Source of the DNA: Porites lobata
Taxonomy: Eukaryota; Cnidaria; Anthozoa; Scleractinia; Poritidae
Direction of reading: 5' to 3'
NCBI GenBank assembly: GCA_942486035.1
Contig: CALNXK010000020.1
Span: forward strand, 1,474,501 to 1,538,500
Length of the DNA: 64,000 nt
The notes below the pieces were generated by a model. That model did no database searches and had not been told where the DNA came from. It saw nothing but the letters and a program-made list of their open reading frames with translations. The translations under genes were made by a program, and so were the position numbers. Each line of letters begins with the position of its first letter. Positions within the stretch are counted from its first letter, which is position 1. Below, one piece after another: positions 32,778-43,190 of this stretch.

Positions 32778-33173
32778 CAGGGGCACCCAACGACAATTTT
32801 CGGAAAATATCTGTTCGGAAGACGATTTGAGATCTAGAATTTTCGGAACATTTGTTGTAAAATTTCTTGCTTGCCTGCCTCTCTTAGGATTTTCGAACAT
32901 CTAAAAAATGGTATAATTGCCTATTTTTAACGTATTTTTACCCTAAAAGGTCACCTAGAATTTTCGGGAGCCTTTTTTCTGGCTGGAATTTTCGGAAAGG
33001 CAAGTTTTGATCCCTATAATTTTCGGATCACTAGACTTTCAGCTAGGAAATCGGAACAGATAAAAATTTTTAGGAGAAAAAGATATGCTGATATCTACCG
33101 TTTAAATACTAAAATACGTTTAACAATGCTATGTTTGAGTGGTTTTGAACTATATTCTCGTTGGGTGCCCCTG
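32778..33173 (+). mobile_element. Non-autonomous DNA transposon, CAGGGGCACCCAACG termini (copy B)
   Basis: The same 15-bp termini as copy A (CAGGGGCACCCAACG at 32778-32792, CGTTGGGTGCCCCTG at 33159-33173) with target duplication ATGGGG at 32772-32777 and 33174-33179. It is in the same orientation as copy A, with ~30 extra bases near 32840 (GAATTTTCGGAACATTTG...). Confidence 0.85.
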
Positions 33174-33324
33174 ATGGGGCATAGGAAACTGATCAGTTAT
33201 TTTAGGCTAGGGAAACCGGGATTTGATCGACACTACTCGAAAAAATGAAATTAGCAAATTTAAAATTAACCGCGACTTGGTGATGGCTATCTTTGAAAAT
33301 AACGACTCTAGGTTAGGAGGGGAT

Positions 33325-33470
33325 TTGGGAACGTTATTCTAGAATAAAGGGTAACAAATTAAAATTAAGCTGAACCGAGGTCTGGTATATGCTAAGGGCT
33401 CCAGGGTCTTAGCGGCACATCCCCACCTACAATTCAAATTCCTTAAGTTTACCCCCGGGGGAAGGGGGAC
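33325..33470 (-). repeat. Partial GGGGGGTACTTT-type repeat
   Basis: GGGCTCCAGGGTCTTAGCGG, CACATCCCCACC and CTTAAGTTTACCCCCGGGGG correspond to the end of the copy at 42416-42715. Confidence 0.6.
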
Positions 33471-33595
33471 TGGATGTAAACTACATGCACGTATGGCGAC
33501 CCCAGAGACCGCGTGACAAATTTTTTGTTTTTTTTTCTGAATGTGAGTTTCTTTTTCATTGAACAAAACTGAGTCCGGCTGCCACAGCAGATAAT

Positions 33596-34010
33596 AGTAA
33601 CAATAACAACAACAACAATAATAGTAATAATAATAATAGGTGTTAATGATATATGAAATAAATCATAATAATAATTTATTCATATAGCGCAATTTTCTTT
33701 AGAGCCCAATGGCGCTAAGCGACAAATGTTAAAAAGAAATAATTGTACTGATGGTTAATTAAAGTATTATAGTAAATGTTAAAAAGTATTACAATAAGTG
33801 CTTAAAACCATAAAAATTGATAATTAAATTATCTTGCTCTAGACAGACTTCAAGTGAAACTGACTAAAACTTGAAAGGACTAATTTGCTAATTTGATATA
33901 AATGTTCCCATAAAAAGATTAAGTCTGCGCTTTTTTCTTAGTCATTGGACGCAAGATCTAATTTCAAGAGGCATGTCGTTCCACCGCTGACGAGGTGCCA
34001 CTGAAAAAGA
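33596..34010. repeat. AAT/AAC microsatellite followed by an old dispersed repeat
   Basis: ACAACAACAACAATAATAGT leads into AATAATTTATTCATATAGCG and CCCAATGGCGCTAAGCG, then GGCATGTCGTTCCACCGCTG. The TTCATATAGCGC start and GTTCCAC phrase are widespread in animal interspersed repeats. The class is not determined. Confidence 0.4.
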
Positions 34011-34914
34011 CGTAATGTACGTATCACAGATACTTTTTGGTATTTTGGTATTTTTTGGTCCATAGCTCTAATCCGTATAAGAACCTTTACTCAAGTCATG
34101 ATGCGTAAACTAAAGAAAACCAGGCCCTGATTGTCCTTATTTCTTCGACGGGAAAAAGTGAAGTCATTTCAGATTGCGCACGAAAGCATCTTGGGCTTTG
34201 AAAGTATTCGTTAAAACAAATGTTCGTTGCGTTTCAGAATAGAAATGTGGATTGCAAGTGTTGGTCTTATATCTTAGTGAGAGGGGACCGAGATCGAAGT
34301 ACCCGGTGAACGCCCCTGGGAGATCGGAACCAGAACCAGCAACAAATCAAACCACATATGACCCGGGCAGGTAGGGGCTCGCTACGAGCCCGGTGGGGCA
34401 CACTAGTAGAAGTTGGCTTCACTTGACTGGCAGTGTATTTCAGTCTGAACCTTTCAAACTGGAGAGATGAATGATAACTTTCTCTAGGTTAAAAAATTAA
34501 GTTAACTTTAATTTAATAATGGTAAAGCGGCTCTATCTTGGAAGACAAGTAGGTAGCGTAATTTTTCATTAAGGGTTCAAGAGGCGGTACTTTAACTCTT
34601 CGCTGTCTGATTAAGACCATTGGTTACCTCTATACATTCGATCGAAATTAAAGCCAATTTATGTCTTAAGGAATGGCCTGTTACATAACAGCAATCTTCG
34701 CCCAAAAGAGTTCGTTCAGCCGAACGGAAAGTGATGGAGGATAAAGCCGTCAAAATTGTTATACTTAACCGCAAGAAACATCCGCCGTTAGATTAAAAGA
34801 AAAGAAAGCAGGAGGTATTGTCAAGCAAACTGGACTTTAGAAGCTAAGTCTGCCGGAAAAATTGCTAAATCCTTTGGTAGGGAATCCCCTCCTTAACATT
34901 AACAGAATCTTCCA

Positions 34915-35284
34915 CGGGGGGTGGGGGGGGTACTTGGCTTTATTTTTGCTGGGTATGTGTCGCAGGCCTCTCAGATTCCCTACCCCATAATAGTCTTTTT
35001 CTCTGGCCACATTATAGACCCCATCTTAGCCACTTTATGAAAAAAGTAATTTTTGCAATCCCAACTTAGTCACTTTCTGTGATGTTGTATAAGTCTTGCT
35101 ATTTTTAAATCACTACATACCTGAATTTTCGGACCCCCAAAATCCTGAAAATGTGTGACCCCATTCTAGTAACTCTTATAAAAATGCAACCGCCATAATA
35201 GTCAATCCAGTCGTGAAAATGCGACCCCATCTAGCGGCACATGCCCATTATCCTACTACTAGGAAGTACCACCCCTCCCCCCCG
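34915..35284. repeat. GGGGGGTACTT-type repeat with inverted GC-rich ends
   Basis: The left end GGGGGGTGGGGGGGGTACTT and right end AAGTACCACCCCTCCCCCCC are inverted copies. The interior repeats phrases such as ACCCCATTCTAGTAACT, ACCCCATCTTAGCCACT and CCAACTTAGTCACT, a loose internal tandem array. Confidence 0.6.
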
Positions 35285-36429
35285 GATCTACCAAACAGAA
35301 AAGAGGACGGCCCTAGACATGCCAGAAAATCCCGCTGTCTTCATAAATCGCGCTAATCCGTCGATAATCCGAGTGGAATGCTCTTCAATGCTTTTGTCCA
35401 TAACTGCTTGGCACAAAGTGATTATAACATCGTAGCTTAGGCTGCGCCAACAATTCAAATGCATAGTTTCGTTGAGTTTCCGCTCAGAAAAAGGATCAGT
35501 GAAGTCAGATGCTGAGCAAACTCGAAACAAAAATGAGACAAAAATTATAACTAGAAAGAAGCTGGGACATGCAAGCGTAAGTAATATTCTAAATACTTAT
35601 CAAAGGTTCTCATAGCTTCCGCGCGCGTATCACGACATTTTCAGTTCACAAGGTTTTTAATGAAAATCGCTTTTTTGGAAGCCTCCGTCAAAGCGAGCTT
35701 AATAACTGTAAAAATTCTAAGGACAGCTTGGTAGCAAGAACTGTTAGTATTTTAGCACCTTTTTCTTTTCAGCCACACTTTTCGATGACAGGTTGATTAG
35801 AGTTCCTATTTAGTCATAGAACTATCTGCAAAAATTTTCCCGATTCGCTGTACCATATCTTATGTCTTCACGATTACTTCTAGACTGATCGTCAGACAAT
35901 GGAAGGATTGGGTTTAAAAAGATTTTACAGGTTGGACGTTCTGAAAAGGATTTGAAGGCATTCAGATTAAGAATGATCCCTATTATTTTTTGCAGTATGT
36001 TTGTATTTAAATGCTAAACGCCGAGATTAAAGAGGACTGGAAGCCTTATTACGTGCGCAGGTCCTACGTATTAAATTAATCCTACTACATGTACTAGAAA
36101 GTATGAACGTTCTGAATTCCTCTTTAAAATTACTATTGATGAATTTTTTTTCGACGAACTGCATCGACTGAAAGCAGAAACAAAGACCATAAGAGAAGGG
36201 CCGTGCTCCTAGATGAAAGGCACGACGATAAGAATGCTTACAGCTAATGGGTGTTTTCCGAAATAAAGCCTCTGGAAAGTCTCTAGTTTCTTTCTCTATT
36301 GCTAAGGGCCGGACTTTGTCATGCTATTTGTTATCCTTTTAAAAAACTAAAACTTTTCATTTGCTTCGCATCAACTGAATTCCAAAAATTTGATGTCCAG
36401 TTTTGCCATTTAACATGCAGTTCAGCCCG

Positions 36430-36573
36430 GTCGACTCTTTATAGCAAGAAGGTCACTGCAGCCGGTTACCTCTGAAAGTCATAGGTTCGACTCCTGTTGG
36501 AAAAATTCTAGGTTTTTTTCGTCCTTCCTTCCTTTCTTTTCTTTTCTTTTCTTTCTTTTTCTTTCTTTTTTTA
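36430..36573 (+). mobile_element. tRNA-derived SINE with polypyrimidine tail
   Basis: An A-box-like TAGCAAGAAGG (36442-36452) and a perfect B box GGTTCGACTCC (36484-36494) are followed by GTTGGAAAAATTCTAGG and a CTTTCTTTTCTTTTC tract. The first half is degenerate, so it is a SINE head rather than a working tRNA. Confidence 0.6.
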
Positions 36574-36694
36574 AATATATTCCTCTATCGTGAGAGAAGC
36601 GATAACCGAAGCAAGCCTTTATACGCATACCACGATGAATAATATCTTTCATCACAGGCTTCTGTGGTTGAAGTGGAAGGCTGCGAAAGGTACA

Positions 36695-36939
36695 CTTAGG
36701 GACGGAGCATTAGAAAACTTATGGGGGAGGGGGGGGGGGCGGGCGAAGTACAAGAAAAATATTCGCGCAAGGGAAAATTAAATGAAGAAAAAATTCATGC
36801 ACGCCAAATAACCCTAAAAAATATTCATGCTATGGCCTAAAAAAAATTCATTCAAGGAATTTGATGACGAAAGAAGATTCCTGCGCCTAGAAAATTCCCC
36901 ACCCCTCCCCCCATAACGTTTCTAATGGTCCGCCCTTAA
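36695..36939 (+). mobile_element. Foldback MITE (GGACGGACCATTAGAAAA termini), copy 1
   Basis: TTAGGGACGGAGCATTAGAA and AACTTATGGGGG at the left are inverted as CCCCCATAACG and TTTCTAATGGTCCGCCCTTA at the right. The interior (AAATATTCATGCTATGGCCT) is found inverted in the copy at 41038-41249. Confidence 0.75.
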
Positions 36940-37675
36940 CAGGAAAATTTCAATAATCGGTAACAATTGCGTATGAAAAAAAGTGTGCAACAAGGGGAAA
37001 TCGAGAAATACTTCTACAAAAGTTACGTGGGACAGGTATTTACATGCCATGGTGGTTGGTACCAAAAGAAGATGAATTATCCCCCATTAGAAAAATAATA
37101 GCAAAAATAATTGTCACCAGGAGCGGCTCCTGTTGCCACTTACAAAGCGCAATTACTACATGCATTCGCAGTAGCGCTACTAATAACCATATGGAAATCA
37201 AATCTGAAAACTTTTAGGCTAACAAGTTTTCAAAAACCACAATTCCAATCCGTTTCAAACTTCTTCCAATTTTTCTAACCGTCCGGCACCTTTTTCACAT
37301 GTTTGCTGTGTTATCTATACCTTCCTTGCTGAATTTTGATAATTCTCAATTAAGGCATGAAAAGATGGTGCAAATAAAAAGGCGAGAGTCAATACTATTT
37401 TCAATTCTATGGCGCTGCCACCCATGGCAAGAGGAATGCGTACTGTGCTCTTTAGTTCTATTTTTAGAAATTCAGTAATTAATACGTATAAGAAGAAAAC
37501 AAAAAGGTTGTGACGTACTAAGTGTGTTAGTAACTAATAGCCCATTTTCGAGTTCGCAATGACCGCTGAATTAAAGAAGTGAAGACGCATTTTGTACAGC
37601 CTTAGCCTCAATCTGAAGTAATATATTCAAAAATTCCAACGAGAAAAAGACCTTTTTATTACTCTGCCTATTGCC

Positions 37676-37956
37676 CGGGGGGGGGGCACTTTTGGAAATT
37701 CTGGGTGGGGATGTGCCGCTGGGACCCTGGAACCCTTAACCTATACCAGAGCTAGTTCAGCTGAATTTTGCTACCCTATACTAGAGTAAACTCCCAAAAT
37801 CCCCCTATCCTAGAGTAGCTGTTTCCCCAGTCTAGATAAAATCTTCAACCAACTGATCAGTTTCCTGAAAAATGATACCCTATTCTAGACCCAAACGCCC
37901 TGATTTATATACCCTATCCTAGAGTAAACTGCTTGAAAACCATACCCTTCACAGCG

Positions 37957-37992
<36 letters not shown>

Positions 37993-37998
37993 TCCCGG
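37676..37998. repeat. GGGGGGGCACTTT-type repeat with internal subrepeats
   Basis: It starts CCCGGGGGGGGGGGCACTTT and ends CAGTACCCCTCCCGGGG. The interior carries repeated CCCTATACTAGAGTAAACT, CCCTATCCTAGAGTAGCT and CCCTATTCTAGACCC. It is the inverse of 42416-42715. Confidence 0.75.
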
Positions 37999-38355
37999 GG
38001 TCTATTGCGTATATTCGAATTTCAAACACTTACAAGAATTTCTGAATATTTTAAGTTCCGTCGAGGCTAACCGTGTATGAATGTGTCGTTAATATTTGTA
38101 TTCAGCGGTGATTTTTAATTCGAAACTGGACTATTACTACAGAACATGTTTCTATGACCGCACCTTTAACTAAAGAAGGCGGTTAGTTATACTCAGGAAA
38201 ATAAAGACGTGCTAAGTGAGTTAGTAACTAATTACTACATGTTTCTATGACCGCTCCTTTAATTGAAGAAGCTGGTTAGTTATGCTTAGGAGTCCCATGA
38301 ACCTGTTTATTGAGCTATTTTGAAAAAATAGCTCATATGTCAGTGGTGTGAGCGT

Positions 38356-38432
38356 ATGTATCTTTGTGGCTTTGTATCTTTGTAACTTTGTATCTTTGTA
38401 TCTTTGTATCTTTGTATCTTTGTAACTTTGTA
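38356..38432. repeat. 8-bp tandem repeat (TATCTTTG)n
   Basis: About nine units of TATCTTTG with variants (TGGCTTTG, TAACTTTG). No spacers, so it is a minisatellite and not a CRISPR-like array. Confidence 0.9.
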
Positions 38433-41037
38433 TGTTCGGATGTTTGTTGCAAGAGCCAATAAGGTTGAAGGTACTATGAGTTGATGCTAAGGAACCAATG
38501 AGATCTTGGCATCTACTTAAAAATCACATTGCTAAAGGTCGAACAAGGGCACTTTAAGACCGCCATCTTGATTCTTTACAATTTGTTCGTCTTTTATTAC
38601 GGCTACAGGTGTTTGGAAACATTATATTAAATATCTTCATGATTCAAACGCTGTATACAGTGATGCAGCTGTTTAAGGGTTCATATTTTAGTGTGGATGC
38701 TACTTCAAGACATTTCTGACCGAATTCGGCTATCGCGAACGGTACCACGCACGTATTTATGAGTTGTGTTCCACCTGCTTCAAGGTAGAGTATAAACGAT
38801 CATATATTTTCAAAGCTCTTCCAGTGAAGCAATAATTGATATTTGAAAGTATGCGGCCTATAAAATGTGGTTTTAGAAGTTTGAAAAGCAGCTTATTTTT
38901 TTAAAGCTGTACCGAGTATTGTTAATCCTGTAAACAAGCTGTAGAAATATTATTCTCTCGCTCACAAAGTTCAACAGACCTTTTTCGTTCCGGCAAAACA
39001 ACAACAAAAAGGAATAATAAGTGAACAACATGATACATCCTTCCTGCATACTAAGCATTATAGTTATTGAAACGTATTTTATTTAGTAAAGATGCGTATA
39101 AACTTAAGTAGAAACAGTAGCGTTAGGGAATAAAATTAGAAGAAGCTAGTTGACACAATAATTAGGTACTGCTTTATTGAGTGGAGTAACATGATATGAG
39201 CAGAAATATATTTCGGCAGTTTGTTAATTTTCTTGGAAGTTAATAATTGTTAGGCTATCAACCTTGACGTTGCATGAAACATAATTTAATTGCAGCTGTT
39301 GTAATGAAGCCGAGGTGATTTCTTAAAATCGTTTGAGAAAATTTTGTAGTAAACAATTTGCGTTTTTTTTAAAGTACGAATTGTAAAAGGGTCAAAGACC
39401 AACATCTTCACGTGCAAATTGTGCGCATGAGTTATTTTTATAATTCTGTTTACTCGATTACTGTGTGATAACTCGAATTCCCTCACGTACTAACCAAGAA
39501 AGGGGGCAAAGTCCAACACTTTCACGTGCCAGTTGTGTGACTGTACATCTCATGCAGATTGGCTTTTCACAATAGTAATAGTGACTTGAACGTATGAAGA
39601 CCTGTTTTGTTTTGTAACCAATGCCTTAAAAAAGGCTCTTGTCTTTTAAGAAGCAATAGCTTTTAAAACATGAAGAAATAAGTTGTCAGAGTTAAACACT
39701 GTTTCACTGAGTAGAATCGCACGTGAAAACCTCGTGAATTGTGATGATGCAACCATATACCACAATGATAAAAATCCTGGTATTTCGTGACTACTCGAAT
39801 TCGATGAGTTACATTTTGGCTTAAGAAACTCCGAGGAAACCTTAGAGTTTTCCCTCTAATCAACGTTTGGTGAGTAGACATATATTTTACTTTAACAATT
39901 TGTTTAAATTGCACCAAATGTAACAGGGAAAGACAGAGGAAAGTAGCATGAGGATCGACGCAGCTGAGCGTTTCGCGTTTTCATTTATTTACGGCAATGC
40001 TCAATTTCGCACAAAAACCCAGTCTACATTTAGGACGAAAAACGTAGATTCATCACTCTTGGTAAGGTTACACTGAAGCATTAAAGTTACACTGAAGCAT
40101 TCAAAATAGCTCATGCATGTTTAACGTGCCTATGTTTGTGTTAAGCTGTTGGGGTGCAATTTTCTAGTGATTTGTGGTAAAACGTTATTTGAATGATTCT
40201 TAATTCTGAAGGATTTTTAGTATTGAGTATATAATAGAAAAACCCAGGCTGTAAGTTCTCAGATTGAGCCTCTTTTGAAATTTGTATCTTTTAATATTCA
40301 TAATTAGTTAGTAATCTGATTTAATTTTTGGTAATCTGATTTTTAATTTTACATATTTTAAGCTATGTAGGGTTCCCAATTAGCAACCCCATTTTCACAA
40401 GGAGCTTCATTCCTTAGACACATAACTGAAACTAAATCAGGGACTGAAAGCATCCTTTGCTAAGAGATTAAAATCAGCAGTATTACCTAAATTGAATTAA
40501 AGTCCGTTTGTCAATTATTATTTGTAGAGCAACTGTAACCTGTAAAAGTTACATTACAGTCCCCGAACTGACTCAGTCAAACAATTTAAGATTGCACCAA
40601 TCACTAAAACAGACTTTAAGGGCCAAATGACAAGACTCCACGCCTTTAAGACCAATATAAAATTTAAGTCTTTCTTGAATGAACGTTTATTTGCATCTGT
40701 GTCGTAGTTACGCATCGCTCGCATCGATTTTTCCTTCCGTGCAGCTATGTTGCCGGCCGCTTTAGAACAGTAAGACCTATTTATTTGCAACTAGCGGTGA
40801 AACATAACAACTGCATGGCTGTGAGTCTAATTCCAAATGTATTAGGTTTTCAACGATTGTACTGTTTCAACTTAAGGCCAGTTAAGGAATTGCGCGGTAC
40901 GATTCTCGATACCGGACCCTTTTTCCGACAACTGTTCATCAGTTCAGCAAATGGGGAACTTAGGGGAAGGGAGTTGTTATTTCGTATTCGTACGTTATTA
41001 TTGATATTTACTAATTAACTGCTGTTGAAAAGGGAGT

Positions 41038-41249
41038 TTAAGGACGGACCATTAGAAAAGTTATGGGGGGGGGGGGAATTTTCGAGCCGCAGGAATTTTT
41101 TTTTCGTTATCAAATTCCTTGTATGAATTTTTTTTAGGCCATAGCATGAATATTTTTTAGGGTTAATTGGCGTGCAAGAATTTTTCTCATTTAATTTTTG
41201 TACTTCGCTCCCCCACCCCCCCATAAGTTTTCTAATGGTCCGTCCCTTA
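41038..41249 (-). mobile_element. Foldback MITE (GGACGGACCATTAGAAAA termini), copy 2
   Basis: TAAGGACGGACCATTAGAAA and AGTTATGGGGGG are inverted as CCCCCATAAGT and TTTCTAATGGTCCGTCCCTTA. The interior is the reverse complement of copy 1 (AGGCCATAGCATGAATATTT). Confidence 0.78.
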
Positions 41250-42415
41250 CAAAGCTGATTATCTTGTAACGGGACTAACCTGTCCGTAAACATCAAAACG
41301 ATATATCACAGATGTATACAGATGAAACACTGTTATGCATCGAAGTAAATCTTACGTGGATACTGAAATAATTGCGAGAATGAACTAATGTGGAGGAGGT
41401 TATAGGCCGTGTCACCCTTCACAAATGATGCTTTATTTGTGCTTTTTTCTGTTAGACAAAGCCAAATTAAATTGGGATTAAAACCTTTAAAAGAGACAAA
41501 TTTGGGCTTGTCTCAGACTTGCTTTGATAGATCAAAAGGCCGACACTGAGCTAAATAAGTGCTCATCAGTGTTTTTAACTGCGATAATAAACACCTTCTA
41601 ATTGAATTCTTCCCCCTTAATCTTTCCTTTTTCCTAAGCGATACCAGTCGAATAGGTAAAAGTTAACATACCCTTAGGGGTTCCAAAATCTGCATTACGA
41701 CAATCATCCCAGTTTCTATTTCATTTCAGTGGTATTCCCCTTTTCAGGGCACTGGTCAATTAAATTACAACTTATTTTATTAATTTGCGGGTCTGTGACG
41801 TCTATGGTCTGTTGAATCAGCTATATAAAGTAACTCGCACTTTTACCGATAGTTCATATGACTTGATCTAATCGCGCTTTTTCGAGTTTTCTATGCGGCC
41901 CTCATGGGCCCTTTGTGGCAAAGCAACAATTACTTGACCTTACTTCTGGTTTTAAATTTGATAGAAAACATTACAGCTTTCACGAATTTCTGAGGCTTTG
42001 ACTGCGCTTACCTCATGGAAAAACCGCGCAAGTAATTCCCGTGGGAACTCAGTGAACAGTTCATCCCGGTAGAAATATTTCGGTAAAAGGCATTTCCTGC
42101 TTTACCGTGACGACCGAGATTTTCTGTTCCATCTGTGGGGATTAATAGGGTCAGACTTCCTCTAAGCGAAAGCGATACTCCCTTTTACCTGTATTTTCTC
42201 GCCTGAAAAGCTACTCGACGTTTTTTGGTCAAAGTGGAGAAAATTTTCGTAGGTAAAAAAGAAAAAGAAAATCATTCACGGCGCAAATGACTTCCTGTTG
42301 ACAGAATTTTTTCACAAATCAAACAAAATGTTGTGTAGCGCAAGATTGCGCAAAAATTGGTTTCAACGGAGGAACGTGTTCCTGCACGATGGCCAGTGGC
42401 GCAATCAGATGGAGC

Positions 42416-42495
42416 TCCGGGGGGGTACTGCCATATATGGGCTACATAGGTATGTGCGCTGTGAAGGGTATGGTTTTCAAGCAGTTTACTCTAGG

Positions 42496-42534
<39 letters not shown>

Positions 42535-42715
42535 GTATCATTTTTCAGGAAACTGGGGAAATAGCTACTCTAGGATAGGGGGATTTGGGGAGTTTACTCT
42601 AGTATAGGGTATCAAAATTCAGCTGACCTAGCTCTGGTATAGGTTTAGGTTTCCAGGGTCCCAGCGGCACACCCCCACCCAGAAATTCCTAAAGTACCCC
42701 CCCGGGGATGGAGCT
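42416..42715. repeat. GGGGGGGTACT-type repeat with internal subrepeats (inverted copy)
   Basis: It starts CCGGGGGGGTACTGCC and ends AAAGTACCCCCCCGGGG. TTACTCTAGGATAGGGTAT, GGTCTAGAATAGGGTATC and TTACTCTAGTATAGGGTATC recur at roughly 50-60 bp intervals. It is the reverse complement of 37676-37998. Confidence 0.75.
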
Positions 42716-42747
42716 CCTGAATTCTGTCACGATTGACGCAAGAATTG

Positions 42748-43190
42748 AAGCTCCGGGAGGGTACTCCCTTACAATTGCCTTATAGGTATATGTCGCCCCA
42801 AAGGGTATGATGTTTGCGCCGTTTTGGTCAGAAAACGGGTATAGACTTTACTTATTTTGGTCGGAATCGAGGGAATTCGGGAATGCAAGGCCGTATTTGT
42901 CGTTTGAATTCGAAATGAATAAGAAAGAAAGAGTAATAGGCAGATTCGAAATTGCCTGCGTGCAGACGTCTCCTATTTCCTTTGTTGCACGCGTGCAACA
43001 AAGGAAATAGGAGACGTCTGCACGCAGGCAAATTCGAAATGGCTTTTACGAAATCTTTTTCTTGGCGTTCTAATCTAAGTAATGATAACATAACTTCTGC
43101 CTACATCAGGTCTGAAAAACATTTTTTGTCTGAAATAGGGTCAAGATTTGGAGAACCGGGCATCACGCCCCCACAATGAATTCCCAGGAA
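42748..43190. repeat. GGGAGGGTACTCCC-type repeat containing a long palindrome
   Basis: CTCCGGGAGGGTACTCCC, GTCGCCCCAAAGGGTATGAT and GAAAACGGGTATAGAC match 7005-7030 and 7572-7650. The right boundary is unclear, possibly GGAATACCTCTTCCTCCC. Confidence 0.6.
42945..43038. repeat. Near-perfect 94-bp palindrome (80-bp perfect core)
   Basis: Positions 42952-43031 are a perfect, spacerless inverted repeat centred on GCACGCGTGC (42987-42996); the arms contain GCAGACGTCTCCTATTTCC. One mismatched pair aside, pairing extends to 42945 and 43038 through TTCGAA. Confidence 0.95.

Noticed and set aside
36442..36515. Functional tRNA gene (plus strand)
   Set aside because: The B box is perfect but the 5' half cannot form D and acceptor stems. 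A polypyrimidine-tailed SINE fits better.
38356..38432. Regular short repeats as a CRISPR-like array
   Set aside because: The 8-bp TATCTTTG units abut with no unique spacers, and the window is eukaryotic. It is a minisatellite.
36695..42715. One giant inverted duplication spanning 36.7-42.7 kb
   Set aside because: The two inverted repeat pairs occur in the order A-R-A'-R', not A-R-R'-A', and the intervening DNA is not mirrored. They are independent insertions.
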